Shown: positions 1 to 11,061 of the stretch, piece after piece
Layout: every line of letters begins with the position of its first letter
How positions within the stretch are numbered: the first letter of the stretch is position 1
DNA from: Symbiodinium natans
Taxonomy: Eukaryota > Sar > Dinophyceae > Suessiales > Symbiodiniaceae
DNA: 64,000 bases
Assembly: GCA_905221605.1 (NCBI GenBank)
Contig: CAJNDS010002177.1
Coordinates: 146,001-210,000, forward strand
Reading direction: 5' to 3'
Notes under the pieces: generated by a model
The model's input: only the letters and a program-made list of their open reading frames with translations
What the model was told of the DNA's origin: nothing
The model's database searches: none
Program-made: the position numbers and the translations under genes

Positions 1-1690
1 CCCCCAATACTAAATTACGAGCCCGAGCCTTCCCTTCCTTTCCACACTGGTTTTCCCGGGCCCCCCCCAAACTATTCGAACTATTCGAACTATTCGAAAT
101 TATTCGAACTATTCGAACCCCCTTGGTTCGAATGTTCGAATAGTTCGAATAGTTCGAATAGTTTGGGCGCCCCAGGCCGGGCCCCAAACTATTCGAACAC
201 CCCCCCTCCCAAGACAAATTAACGAGCCCGGGTTCCCCCAATACTAAATTACGAGCCCGGGCCTTCCCCCAATACTAAAGTACGAGCCCGGGCCTTCCCC
301 CAATACTAAATTACGAGCCCGAGCCTTCCCCCAATACTAAATTACGAGCCCGAGCCTTCCCCCAATACTAAATTACGAGCCCCGGCCTTCCCCCAATACT
401 AAATTACGAGCCCGGGCTTTCCCCCAATATTAAATTACGAGCCCGGGCCTTCCCCCAATACTAAATTACGAGCCCGAGCCTTCCCTTCCTTTCCACTGGT
501 CTCCCCCGGGCCCCCCCCAAACTATTCGAACTATTCGAACTATTCGAAATTATTCGAACTATTCGAACCCCCTTGGTTCGAATAGTTCGAATAATTTCGA
601 ATAGTTCGAATAGTTTGAATAGTTTGGGCGCCCCAGGCCGGGCCCCAAACTATTCGAACACCCCCCCTCCCAATACTAAATTACCAGCCCGGGCCTTCCC
701 CCAATACTAAATTACGAGCCCGGGCCTTCCCCCAATACTAAATTACGAGCCCGGGCCTTCCCCCAATACTAAATTACGAGCCCTGGCCTTGCCCCAATAC
801 TAAATTACGAGCCCGGGCCTTCCCCCAATACTAAATTACGAGCCCGAGCCTTCCCTTCCTTTCCACACTGGTTTCCCCGGGCCCCCCCCAAACTATTCGA
901 ACGATTCGAACTATTCGAAATTATTCGAACTATTCGAACCCCCTTGGTTCGAATAGTTCGAATAATTTCGAATAGTTCGAATAGTTCGAATAGTTTGGGC
1001 GCCCCAGGCCGGGCCCCAAACTATTCGAACACACCCCCTCCCAATACTAAATTACCAGCCCGGGCCTTCCCCCAATACTAAATTACGAGCCCGGGCCTTC
1101 CCCCAATACTAAATTGAGCCCTGGCCTTGCCCCAATACGAAATTACGAGCCCGGGCCTTCCCCCAATACTAAATTACGAGCCCGAGCCTTCCCTTCCTTT
1201 CCACACTGGTCTCCCCGGGCCCCCCCCAAACTATTCGAACTATTCGAACTATTCGAAATTATTCGAACTATTCGAACCCCCTTGGTTCGAATAGTTCGAA
1301 TAATTTCGAATAGTTCGAATAGTTTGGGTGCCCCAGGCCGGGCCCCAAACTACTCCCAATACTAAATTACGAGCCCGGGCCTTCTCCCAATCTTAAATTA
1401 CGAGCCCGGGCCTTCTCCCAATACTAAATTACGAGCCCGGACCTTCCCCGAATTCTAAATTACGAGCCCGGGCCTTCCCCCAATACTAAATTACCTGCCC
1501 CGAATACTAAATTACGAGCCGGGGCCTTCCCCCAATACTAAATTACGAGCCAGGGCCTTCTCCCAATCGAGCACGAGCCTTCTTTCCAGACTGGTCTCCC
1601 CGGGCACCCCACCCCCCTAAACTATTCGAACTATTCGAACTATTCGAAATTTTTCGAACTATTCGAACCCCCTTGGCTCGAATAGTTCGA
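1..1690. repeat. 31-bp satellite interspersed with TTCGAA cassettes
   Basis: Tandem copies of a 31-bp unit (core CAATACTAAATTACGAGCCC, then GGGCCTTCCCC) repeat with few differences. They are interrupted near 61-200, 520-660, 890-1035, 1225-1350 and 1618-1700 by cassettes of 9-bp ACTATTCGA repeats followed by their inverse. The cassettes recur every 340-450 bp, giving a higher-order satellite. No gene is visible here. Confidence 0.9.
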
Positions 1691-1699
1691 ATAGTTTGG

Positions 1700-2897
1700 G
1701 GCACCAGTTTTGTGCGGCATTTGCAGGACTTTTGCAGGGTGCCAAGGGGATCCCGGCAAATTTCGACCCGCAAAGTTGTTCCTACCCGTTCCCGTTTTGT
1801 GTGATATTTGCGGGACTTTTGCAGGGCGCCAAGGGGATCCCGGCAAATTTCGACCCGCCAAGTTGTTCCTACCCGTTCCCGTTTTGCGTGGCATTTGCAG
1901 GACTTTTTCAGGGCGCCAAGGGGATCCCGGCAAATTTCGACCCGCAAATGTTGTTCCTACCCGTTCCCGTTTTGTGTGGTATTTGCAGGACTTTTGCAGG
2001 GCGCCAAGGGGATCCCGGCAAATTTCGACCTGCCAAGTTGTTCCTACCTGTTCCCATTTTGTGCGGTACTTGAAGGACTTTTCCAGGGCGCCAAGGGGAT
2101 CCCGGCAAATTTCGACCCGCAAAGTTGTTCCTACCCGTTCCCGTTTTGTGTGTTATTTGCGGGACTTTTGCAGGGCGCCAAGGGGATCCCGGCAAATTTC
2201 GACCCGCCAAGTTGTTCCTACCCGTTCCCGTTTTGTGTGGCATTTGCAGGACTTTTTCAGGGTGCCAAGGGGATCCCGGCAAATTTCGACCCGCAAAGTT
2301 GTTCCTACCCGTTCCCGTTTTGTGTGATATTTGCGGGACTTTTGCAGGGGGCCAAGGGGATCCCGGCAAATTTCGACCCGCCAAGTGTTTCCTACCCGTT
2401 CCCGTGTTGTGTGGTATTTGCGGGACTTTTGCAGGGTGCCAAGGGGATCCCGGCAAATTTCGACCCGCAAAGTTGTTCCTACCCGTTCCCGTTTCGTGTG
2501 GTATTTGTAGGACTTTTGCAGGGTGCCAAGGGGATCCCGGCAAATTTCGACCCGCAAAGTTATTCCTACCCGTTCCCGTTTTGTGTGGTATTTGCGGGAC
2601 TTTTGCAGGGCGCCAAGGGGATCCCGGCAAATTTCGACCCGCCAAGGTGTTCCTACCCATTCCCGTTTTGTGTGGTATTTGCGGGACTTTTGCAGGGTGC
2701 CAAGGGGATCCCGGCAAATTTCGACCCGCAAATGTTGTTCCTACCCGTTCCCGTTTTGCGTGGTATTTGCGGGACTTTTCCAGGGTGCCAAGGGGATCCC
2801 GGCAAATTTCGACCCGCAAAGTTGTTCCTACCCGTTCCCGTTTTGTGTGGTATTTGCGGGACTTTTGCAGGGTGCCAAGGGGATTCCGGCAAATTTT
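1700..2897. repeat. 87-bp tandem satellite, 14 copies
   Basis: Fourteen copies of an 87-bp unit (86-88 bp) can be counted by the motif GGGGATCCCGGCAAATTTCG at about 1747, 1833, 1920 and onwards to 2879, the last copy being degenerate. Since 87 is 29 codons, most frames on both strands stay open, which creates long false ORFs. The copies are very similar, suggesting recent amplification. Confidence 0.92.
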
Positions 2898-2940
2898 GAA
2901 TTTTGGGGGCCCCAGGCCGGCGCGAACCCCCCTTCCTCCC

Positions 2941-4495
2941 AAACTGGTCTCCCCGGGCCCCCCCCAAACTATTCGAACTATTCGAACTATTCGAAACTAT
3001 TCGAACTATTCGAACCCCCCTGGTTCGAATAGTTCGAATAGTTCGAATAGCCCTCGCGCCCAAACTATTCGAACTATTCGAACCCCCCTGGTTCGAATAG
3101 TTCGAATAGTTTCGAATAGTTCGAATAGTTCGAATAGTTTGGGGGCCCGGCCTGGGGCCCCCACACTATTCGAACTATTCGAACCCCCCTTCCTCCCAAA
3201 CTGGTCCCCCCGGGGACCCCCCAAACTATTCGAACTATTCGAACTATTCGAAACTATTCGAACTATTCGAACCCCCCTGGTTCGAATAGTTCGAATAGTT
3301 CGAATAGTTTGGGGCACCAGCCCTCGCGCCCAAACTATTCGAACTATTCGAACCCCCCTGGTTCGAATAGTACGAATAGTTTCGAATAGTTCGAATAGTT
3401 CGAATAGTTTGGGAGCCCGGCCTGGGGCCCCCACACTATTCGAACTATTCGAACCCCCCTTCCTCCCAAACTGGTCCACCCGGGGACCCCCCCTATTCGA
3501 ACTAAACTATTCGAACTATTCGAACTATTCGAACCCCCCTGGTTCGAATAGTTCGAATAGTTCGAATAGTTTGGGGCACCAGCCCTCGCCCCCAAACTAT
3601 TCGAACTATTCGAACCCCCCTGGTTCGAATAATTCGAATAGTTCGAATAGTTCGAATAGTTTGGGGGCCCCAGGCCGGGCCCCCAAACCATTCAAACTAT
3701 GCGAACCCCCCTTCCTCCCAAACTGGTCTCCCCGGGCAACCCCCAAACTATTCGAACTATTCGAACTATTCGAAACTATTCGAACTATTCGAACCCCCCT
3801 GGTTCGAATAGTTCGAATAGTTCGAATAGTTTGGGGCACCAGCCCTCGCGCCCAAACTATTCGAACTATTCGAACCCCCCTGGTTCGAATAGTTCGAATA
3901 GTTTCGAATAGTTCGAATAGTTCGAATAGTTTGGGGGCCCGGCTTGGGGCCCCCACACTATTCGAACTATTCGAACCCCCTTCCTCCCAAACTGGTCTCC
4001 CCGGGCACGCCCCAAACTATTCGAACTATTCGAACTATTCGAAACTATTCGAACTATTCGAACCCCCCTGGTTCGAATAGTTCGAATAGTTCGAATAGTT
4101 TAGGGCACCAGGCCGGGCCCCCAAACTATTCGAACTATTCGAACCCCCCTGGTTCGAATAGTTCGAATAGTTCGAATAGTTTAGGGCACCAGGCCGGGCC
4201 CCAAACTATTCGAACTATTCGAACCCCTCTGGTTCGAATAGTTCGAATAGTTTCGAATAGTTCGAATAGTTCGAATAGTTTGGGGGCCCCAGGCCGGGCC
4301 CCCAAACTATTCGAACCCATCTGGTTCGAATAGTTCGAATAGTTTGGGGCACCAGGCCATGCCCCCAAACTATTCGAACTATTCGAACCCCTCTGGTTCG
4401 AATAGTTCGAATAGTTTAGAATAGTTCGAATAGTTCGAATAGTTTGGGGACCCCAGGCCGGGCCCCCAAACCATTCAAACTATTCGAACCCCTGT
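2941..4495. repeat. TTCGAA inverted-repeat satellite, 250-270 bp higher-order unit
   Basis: Blocks of CTATTCGAA repeats are followed, after a short C-rich spacer and CTGG, by TTCGAATAG repeats, so each block can fold into a long hairpin. The marker CTCCCAAACTGGTC recurs at about 2941, 3198, 3468, 3720 and 3989, giving a higher-order period of 252-270 bp. The long open frames across it come from the 9-bp period. Confidence 0.9.
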
Positions 4496-4545
4496 TTGAA
4501 AGTTCAGAAAAGACGCATGGTCACATAATACAGGAAGGTTCCTCG

Positions 4546-4549
4546 TACA

Positions 4550-4594
<45 letters not shown>

Positions 4595-4672
4595 TTGTAT
4601 TTGTATTTGTATTTGTATTTGTATGTATGCATACAAATATATACATGTACATATACATATATATATATATAT
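4546..4672. repeat. TATATG / TATTTG microsatellite
   Basis: Runs of TATATG change to TATTTG and then to an AT-rich stretch. It directly borders the small element copy at 4672-4697. Confidence 0.85.
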
Positions 4673-4790
4673 TGGCAAGCCCTGCGAATGCTTAAGATAA
4701 CTTTTGGGGTTACGCCGAATATGCTGAGGTGGGCAACTGGTAAAGAAGGGAAAATTAGCATCTTAAGCATTCGCGAGGACGGGCCGGGGA
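4672..4790. repeat. Short dispersed CTTAAGC-TTCGC element copies
   Basis: The motif CTTAAGCATTCGC appears inverted at about 4683-4697 and direct at about 4761-4775. A third copy, CTTAAGCGTTCGCGGGGCT, is at about 5371-5390. Two of the three copies run directly into AT microsatellites at the same end, which suggests copies of one small mobile or satellite-derived element. Confidence 0.5.
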
Positions 4791-4799
4791 GGGATTGAG

Positions 4800-5370
4800 G
4801 TGGCCAAGACGGGATAGAGCACGAAAATCTGTTCTCACACAGGAATGGGAGAGTATGTATTTAAGGTATATTGGGCCTCGGGGTCTTTTACAGGTTTTCG
4901 CCGCTAAGTCAATGACCGGCTCCGACCAGTTTTGACTGGTTCCGACCCAAGTTCCGCTGAGTTCCGCTTGACCAGTTCCGACCACTGGTCCGACAGGTGT
5001 TGCTTGGTTCCCGACTCGACCAATTCACCGGTTCCGACCGATTCCGATCGGTTCCGACAGGTCCAGTCGGAACCAGTCGGAAGAAAGAGCCGCAATGCAG
5101 CACAAGAAGCAACATGACGTGATGCAAAGGAGCAGTTTTGGAAGATTCGGACGACGAGGATATCCTTAAATCTTCAGATCGAAAGTGCCAGAAAACAGCA
5201 CAAAAAAGCAGCAGACTTGACACAAAGGAGGCACGCTTCTTCGCAATATTGACGATTTGGAAGCCCTAAATTCTCGGAAGTTCTAGGTTGATTTTAATTC
5301 TATTCTGTTTTTCCCACCCAGGTATTCCATGTAGTTTCCGGACACGTTAGCGGCCGGAAGCTGGCAGTCT
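4800..5370. other. Non-coding, GACCGGTTCCGACC-rich stretch
   Basis: No gene is recognised. 4910-5080 contains many imperfect repeats of TCCGACCAGTTCCGA type. The short ORFs here have no protein-like composition. Confidence 0.5.
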
Positions 5371-5390
5371 TAAGCGTTCGCGGGGCTCAG

Positions 5391-5580
5391 CAATATATAT
5401 ATGTATATGCATATTTGCATACGTAAATAGAGAAATTCGTAATGAATGGCTAAGTGTATATAGATATATACCACATGAACACACACACACATACATATGT
5501 ACATACATATGTATATACATATGAATATACATATATATATATGTACATGCATGCATACATATGTTTATACAGAGATACAC
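5391..5580. repeat. AT-rich and ACAC/ATAC microsatellite
   Basis: Alternating AT, ACAC and CATATG tracts. It borders the third CTTAAGC element copy on its left. Confidence 0.8.
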
Positions 5581-5589
5581 AGACTACAT

Positions 5590-6487
5590 GGCGCCAGCAG
5601 GCTCACAGCCCTCACATTCGGTGGCGGCCAAAAGGCGGCGAACCAGACACTCGGCGGTGCAACAGTTCCCAGCTCACTAGCACGGTGTGTTCGGTCGAGT
5701 GCGCCGTAGTTTCGAGAAGCTTGCGGCAGCGATCGTGTCAGTGCTCAGGGTAATAACGCAGTGGTCAGACCCCTGCAGTCGGTGAGGCTATAGTGTGAGC
5801 GGGGGGAGCCGAACCCTTCCAACTGTTTTGGTGTGGGAAAAGAATGCCCATTATGCTGAGTCCTGAACAAGTTCTGGATGGGATCTGCTCTTGGGGGATC
5901 TTGAGTTCGCGAGTCTACCCACACAGTGAGCCCCTCAAGATCCCCAAGATTCGATATGAAGGGAGGAGATCAGTCAAGAACATGGCTTGCACCCCCCCCC
6001 CCCCCCCCCCCATCGGGGCCGATTTAAGTAGATTCGATGTACTCGCATTCCACCCCACTGTGCGCCAAAGGGACCCTTCGTCTTTGAAGCAGAAGCGCCT
6101 GAGGCAGTCTCCATGCAACAAGCGGAGGGCCTCGATGAAGAGGCCTGAGTTCCGTGCTCCTGAGGTTGGTCATGCCTGGATCCCGATATTAATCCACATA
6201 ATCACAAAAGACTTGAAATCTTGGAAGCTGCGGGCAGCGTGGGTTTTGTTTGAAGGCCAAGGTGCAGGTCCGGACAAGGCCTGCCCACAAGTAGGACCCC
6301 TCAGATCCTCAAGCTTGGACTCCTTTTCGGTGCTGAGTGCGAAGGCGGAGTTGGATGAAGAGCTTGTGGAGGCGTCGGGAGCCGGGTGGCAGTCAGTCAG
6401 AGCTGTGCCATACACGCTCACTGACGACAATAGTTTCGGTACTGCTTGCGTTCACAAACCTGAGGAGCACCAGTTTGTCAAACATAC
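5590..6487 (+). other. Upstream region of the TPR gene, possible 5' exon
   Basis: An open frame from 5844 to 6578 crosses a run of about 19 C at 5990-6010. From about 6310 to 6490 its composition is protein-like, and it ends next to a possible acceptor, ACTGCAG before GAGCTG, at 6499. It could be an upstream exon of the TPR gene in another phase, or leader sequence. I recognise no domain in it. Confidence 0.3.
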
Positions 6488-7318
6488 ATGCCACTGCAGG
6501 AGCTGTCGGACATCGGAGCCGCTTTGCAGGGTCGAGCAGATGCCGCTGTCGAGCGGCAGGATGCTGGCAGCAACATAAGCAGTGCGCAAGCCGCTACTGT
6601 CAGCATCACCGAGCCCACACGCACCTCCGGCACTCAGGGGACTCAAGGGCTCGATGCGCCACTTCCTTCAGCGCCGGCCAGCATCGGTGTGGTTGAGGAG
6701 CTGGAGCCGGTGCATGAGGAGATGCTGGAGGACTTCTCTGTGCAGAGCTCACAGAACCTGGAGGCGATAGTGACTTTCAATCTGTGCCCCAAGGGCATCA
6801 AGGGCCACGAGGTGCAGAAGATTGGTGGCTCGTCCTTGGCTTCGCAGGTTTTGTGCGCTCAATGCAGCCGACTCTCCAACGAAGGACTTGGTTGCTTTCG
6901 CTGTCACAAATACATCTGTGATGTCTGCATGGAAAAAATCGGCAAGGTCGAAGCCCTGGCTGCAAGTTCTGATCTACGGCTTCTACAGTGGAGTCGCCAC
7001 TGCCGCTCCCTCGGTAGGCAGCCCTCGGCTGCACTGGAGACCCAACTACTGAACGGCACGATACAGCAAACCACGAAGAACGGTGCCTTTGTCTTTCTTC
7101 ATGAGCTGGGTTTGCTGTTCAAGCAGAAGGGCGACTTGCGAGCAGCCGAGCAACACCTCACGGAGGCTTTGGACATGGAGCGCGCCGTCTTCGGGGACAC
7201 TCCAAACCAGGAAGTGGCTGTCACTCTGCATGAGCTGGGCTTGCTGTTCAAGGAGAAGGGCGACTTGCGAGCAGCAGAGCAACACGTCACGGAGGCTTTG
7301 GACATGAAGCGCGCCGTC
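6488..7318 (+). CDS. N-terminal part of TPR protein with Cys-rich motif
   Basis: An ATG at 6488 opens a frame coding for a low-complexity leader, a cysteine cluster and the first TPR units. The cluster has the pattern C-x2-C-x9-C-x2-C-x4-C-x2-C at residues about 123-147 and probably binds zinc. TPR units begin near 7096 with the motif LHELGLLFKQKGDLRAAEQH. The start is uncertain: CTGCAG/GAG at 6499 is also a fair splice acceptor, so translation may begin in an upstream exon. The frame breaks at about 7318, where one T is missing from the unit consensus GCCGTCTTCGGGG. The family (kinesin light chain/NPHP3-type TPR) usually serves as a protein-binding scaffold. Substrates cannot be told from sequence. 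Confidence 0.6.
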
Positions 7319-7341
7319 TCGGGGATACTCCAAACCAGCAG

Positions 7342-8345
7342 GTGGCTGTCACTCTGCAGGAGTTGGGCAAGCTGTTCGAGCAGAGGGGCGACTTGCGAGC
7401 AGCGGAGCAACATCTCACGGAGGCTTTGGACATGGCGCGCGCCCTCTTCGGGGATACTCCCAACCAGGACGTGGTGGTCACTCTGCATGAGCTGGGTTTG
7501 TTGTTCAAGGAGAAGGGCGACTTGCGAGCAGCGGAGCAACATCTCACGGAGGCTTTGGACATGAAGCGCGCCGTCTTCGGGGATACTCCAAACCAGGCAG
7601 TGGCGGTCACTCTGCATGAGCTGGGCTTGCTGTTCAAGGAGAAGGGCGACTTGCGAGCAGCGGAGCAACATCTCACGGAGGCTTTGGACATGGAGCGCGC
7701 CGTCTTCGGAGATACTCCAAACCAGGCAGCGGCTGTCACTCTGCATGAGCTGGGCTTGCTGTTCAAGCAAAGGGGCGACTTGCGAGCAGCGGAGCAACAC
7801 GTCACGGAGGCTTTGGACATGAAGCGCGCCGTCTTCGGGGATACTCCAAACCAGCAGGTGGCTGTCACTCTGCAGGAGTTAGGCAAGCTGTTCAAGGAGA
7901 AGGGCGACTTGCGAGCAGCGGAGCAACATCTCACGGAGGCTTTGGACATGAAGCGCGCCGTCTTCGGGAATACTTTTAACCGGGCAGTGGCTGTCACTCT
8001 GCATGAGCTGGGCTTGCTGTTTAAGGAGAACGGCGACTTGCGAGCAGCGGAGCAACATCTCACGGAGGCTTTGGACATGAAGCGCGCCGTCTTCGGGGAT
8101 ACTCCAAACCAGGCAGTGGCGGTCACTCTGCATGAGCTGGGCTTGCTGTTCAAGCAAAGGGGCGACTTGCGAGCAGCGGAGCAACATCTCACGGAGGCTT
8201 TGGACATGAAGCGCGCCGTCTTCGGGAATACTTTTAACCGGGCAGTGGCTGTCACTCTGCATGAGCTGGGCTTGCTGTTCAAGGAGAAGGGCGACTTGCG
8301 AGCAGCGGAGCAACATCTCACGGAGGCTTTGGACATGGAGCGCGC
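7342..8345 (+). CDS. TPR segment, about 8 units in frame
   Basis: An intact stretch of the array with about eight 43-residue TPR units, alternating KEKGDL and KQRGDL variants. It is joined to the preceding segment only if the missing base at about 7318 is restored. It ends where one base is lost from GAGCGCGCCGTC at about 8344, after which the TPR peptide continues in another frame. Confidence 0.6.
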
Positions 8346-8575
8346 GTCTTCGGGGATACTCCAAACCAGGAAGTGGCTGTCACTCTGCATGAGCTGGGCT
8401 TGCTGTTCAAGGAGAACGGCGACTTGCGAGCAGCGGAGCAACACGTCACGGAGGCTTTGGACATGGAGCGCGCCCTCTTCGGGGATACTCCCAACCAGGA
8501 CGTGGCGGTCACTCTGCATGAGCTGTCAAGGAGAAGGGCGACTTTCGAGTAGCGGAGCAACATCTCACGGAGGCT

Positions 8576-9064
8576 TTGGACATGAAGCGCGCCGTCTTCG
8601 GGGATACTCCAAACCAGGCAGTGGCGGTCACTCTGCATGAGCTGGGCTTGCTGTTCAAGCAAAGGGGCGACTTGCGAGCAGCGGAGCAACATCTCACGGA
8701 GGCTTTGGACATGAAGCGCGCCGTCTTCGGGAATACTTTTAACCGGGCAGTGGCTGTCACTCTGCATGAGCTGGGCTTGCTGTTCAAGGAGAAGGGCGAC
8801 TTGCGAGCAGCGGAGCAACATCTCACGGAGGCTTTGGACATGGAGCGCGCCGTCTTCGGGGATACTCCAAACCAGGAAGTGGCTGTCACTCTGCAGGAGT
8901 TGGGCAAGCTGTACGAGCAGAGGGGCGACTTGCGAGCAGCGGAGCAACATCTCACGGAGGCTTTGGACATGAAGCGCGCCGTCTTCGGGAATACTTTTAA
9001 CCGGGCAGTGGATGTCACTCTGCATGAGCTGGGTTTGTTGTTCAAGGAGAAGGGCGGCTTGTGA
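8576..9064 (+). CDS. TPR segment ending in premature TGA
   Basis: About four TPR units in frame. The stop at 9062-9064 comes from CGA to TGA in the GDLRAA helix, and the neighbouring D is changed to G. The TPR peptide continues downstream in the same unit before a second lesion. Confidence 0.55.
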   Translation: MDMKRAVFGDTPNQAVAVTLHELGLLFKQRGDLRAAEQHLTEALDMKRAVFGNTFNRAVAVTLHELGLLFKEKGDLRAAEQHLTEALDMERAVFGDTPNQEVAVTLQELGKLYEQRGDLRAAEQHLTEALDMKRAVFGNTFNRAVDVTLHELGLLFKEKGGL

Positions 9065-9377
9065 GCAGCAGAGCAACACATCACCAAGGCTTTGGACCTG
9101 AAGCGCGCCGTTCTTCGGGGATACTCCAAACCAGGAAGTGGCTGTCACTCTGCAGGAGTTGGGCAAGCTGTACGAGCAGAGGGGCGACTTGCGAGCAGCG
9201 GAGCAACATCTCACGGAGGCTTTGGACATGAAGCGCGCCGTCTTCGGGAATACTTTTAACCGGGCAGTGGATGTCACTCTGCATGAGCTGGGTTTGTTGT
9301 TCAAGGAGAAGGGCGGCTTGTGAGCAGCAGAGCAACACATCACCAAGGCTTTGGACCTGAAGCGCGCCGTTCTTCGG
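8861..9377. repeat. 259-bp tandem duplication inside the TPR array
   Basis: The segment at about 8861-9118 is repeated at 9119-9377, and a third partial copy follows. Each copy carries the same premature TGA (9062, 9321) and the same extra T (9111, 9370). The period is two 129-bp units plus one base, so the duplication happened after the lesions arose. Confidence 0.8.
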
Positions 9378-9396
9378 GGATACTCCAAACCAGGAA

Positions 9397-11061
9397 GTGG
9401 CTGTCACTCTGCAGGAGTTGGGCAAGCTGTACGAGCAGAGGGGCGACTTGCGAGCAGCGGATCAACATCTCACGGAGGCTTTGGACATGAAGCGCGCCGA
9501 CTTCATCTCACGGAGGGGACATGGAGCTTCGGGGATTCCAAACCGGGCAGTGGCTGTCACTCTGCAGGAGTTGGGCAAGCTGTTCAAGGAGAAGGGCGAC
9601 TTGCGAGCAGCGGAGCAACATCTCACGGAGGCTTTGGACATGAAGCGCGCCGTCTTCGAGAATACTTTTAACCGGGCAGTGGCTGTCACTCTGCATGAGC
9701 TGGGCTTGCTGTTTAAGGAGAACGGCGACTTGCGAGCAGCGGAGCAACATCTCACGGAGGCTTTGGACATGGAGCGCGCCGTCTTCGGGGATACTCTAAG
9801 CCAGGAAGTGGCTGTCACTCTGCATGAGCTGGGTTTGTTGTTCAAGGAGAAGGGCGACTTGCGAGCAGCGGAGCAACATCTCACGGAGGCTTTGGACATG
9901 AAGCGCTCTGTCTTCGGGGATACTCCAAACGGGGCAGTGGCTGCCACGCGGCATGAGCTGGGCTTGTTGTTCAAGGAGAACGGCGACTTGCGAGCAGCGG
10001 AGCAACATCTCACAGAGGCTTTGGACATGAAGCGCGCCGTCTTCGGGGAAACTCCAAACCGGGCTGTGGCTGTCACTCTGCATGAGCTGGGTTTGTTGTT
10101 CAAGGAGAAGGGCGACTTGCGAGCAGCGGAGCAACATCTCACGGAGGCTTTGGACATGGAGCGCGCCCTCTTCGGGGATACTCCAAACCGGGCAGTGGCT
10201 GCCACGCGGCATGAGCTGGGCTTGTTGTTCAAGGAGAACGGCGACTTGCGAGCAGCGGAGCAACATCTCACGGAGGCTTTGGACATGAAGCGCGCCGTCT
10301 TCGGGGAAACTCCAAACCGGGCTGTGGCTGTCACTCTGCATGAGCTGGGCTTGCTGTTTAAGGAGAACGGCGACTTGCGAGCAGCGGAGCAACATCTCAC
10401 GGAGGCTTTGGACATGGAGCGCGCCGTCTTCGGGGATACTCTAAGCCAGGAAGTGGCTGTCACTCTGCATGAGCTGGGTTTGTTGTTCAAGGAGAAGGGC
10501 GACTTGCGAGCAGCGGAGCAACATCTCACGGAGGCTTTGGACATGAAGCGCTCTGTCTTCGGGGATACTCCAAACCGGGCAGTGGCTGCCACGCTGCATG
10601 AGCTGGGCTTGCTGTTTAAGGAAAACGGCGACTTGCGAGCAGCGGAGCAACATCTCACGGAGGCTTTGGACATGAAGCGCGCCGTCTTCGGGGAAACTCC
10701 AAACAGGGCTGTGGCTGTCACTCTGCATGAGCTGGGTTTGTTGTTCAAGGAGAAGGGCGACTTGCGAGCAGCGGAGCAACATCTCACGGAGGCTTTGGAC
10801 ATGAAGCGCTCTGTCTTCGGGGATACTCCAAACCGGGCAGTGGCTGCCACGCTGCATGAGCTGGGCTTGTTGTTCAAGGAGAATGGCGACTTGCGAGCAA
10901 CGGAGCAACATCTCACGGAGGCTTTGGACATGAAGCGCGCCGTCTTCGGGGATGCTCCAAACCACGCAGTGGCTGTTACTCTGCCAAGCTGGGTTTGCTG
11001 TTCAAGGAGAAGGGCGACTTGCGAGCAGCAGAGCAACATCGCACGTAGGCTTTGGACATGA
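9397..11061 (+). CDS. Longest intact TPR segment
   Basis: This frame of about 554 codons holds roughly twelve clean 43-residue TPR units after a scrambled unit at 9500-9535. It is the longest open stretch of the array and the best candidate for a still translated part. At its end one base is missing (about 10983), so the last unit is read out of frame. In the corrected frame a TAG (11046) replaces the GAG of the next unit. The antisense strand is also open for over 560 codons only because the unit length is a multiple of three. Confidence 0.6.
   Translation: MAVTLQELGKLYEQRGDLRAADQHLTEALDMKRADFISRRGHGASGIPNRAVAVTLQELGKLFKEKGDLRAAEQHLTEALDMKRAVFENTFNRAVAVTLHELGLLFKENGDLRAAEQHLTEALDMERAVFGDTLSQEVAVTLHELGLLFKEKGDLRAAEQHLTEALDMKRSVFGDTPNGAVAATRHELGLLFKENGDLRAAEQHLTEALDMKRAVFGETPNRAVAVTLHELGLLFKEKGDLRAAEQHLTEALDMERALFGDTPNRAVAATRHELGLLFKENGDLRAAEQHLTEALDMKRAVFGETPNRAVAVTLHELGLLFKENGDLRAAEQHLTEALDMERAVFGDTLSQEVAVTLHELGLLFKEKGDLRAAEQHLTEALDMKRSVFGDTPNRAVAATLHELGLLFKENGDLRAAEQHLTEALDMKRAVFGETPNRAVAVTLHELGLLFKEKGDLRAAEQHLTEALDMKRSVFGDTPNRAVAATLHELGLLFKENGDLRATEQHLTEALDMKRAVFGDAPNHAVAVTLPSWVCCSRRRATCEQQSNIARRLWT

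Larger units (their letters stand above)
7096..11060 (+). pseudogene. TPR array, about 30 units of 43 aa, with multiple lesions
   Basis: The region is a tandem array of a 129-bp unit coding for 43 residues (consensus AVTLHELGLLFKEKGDLRAA, then EQHLTEALDMKRAVFGDTPN). The units are nearly identical in DNA. Lesions break it: a 1-bp loss at about 7318, a 1-bp loss at about 8344, a 10-bp deletion at about 8525, CGA to TGA at 9062 and again at 9321, 1-bp gains at about 9111 and 9370, a scrambled unit at about 9500-9535, a 1-bp loss at about 10983, and TAG at 11046. Each segment between lesions stays open, so decay is recent, or some lesions are sequencing errors in a repeat. TPR arrays form alpha-solenoids for protein binding. 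Confidence 0.75.

Noticed and set aside
2125-4080. 651-codon plus-strand open frame
   Set aside because: It runs across three different satellites whose periods (87, 9 and related lengths) are multiples of three; the peptide is only repeat translation.
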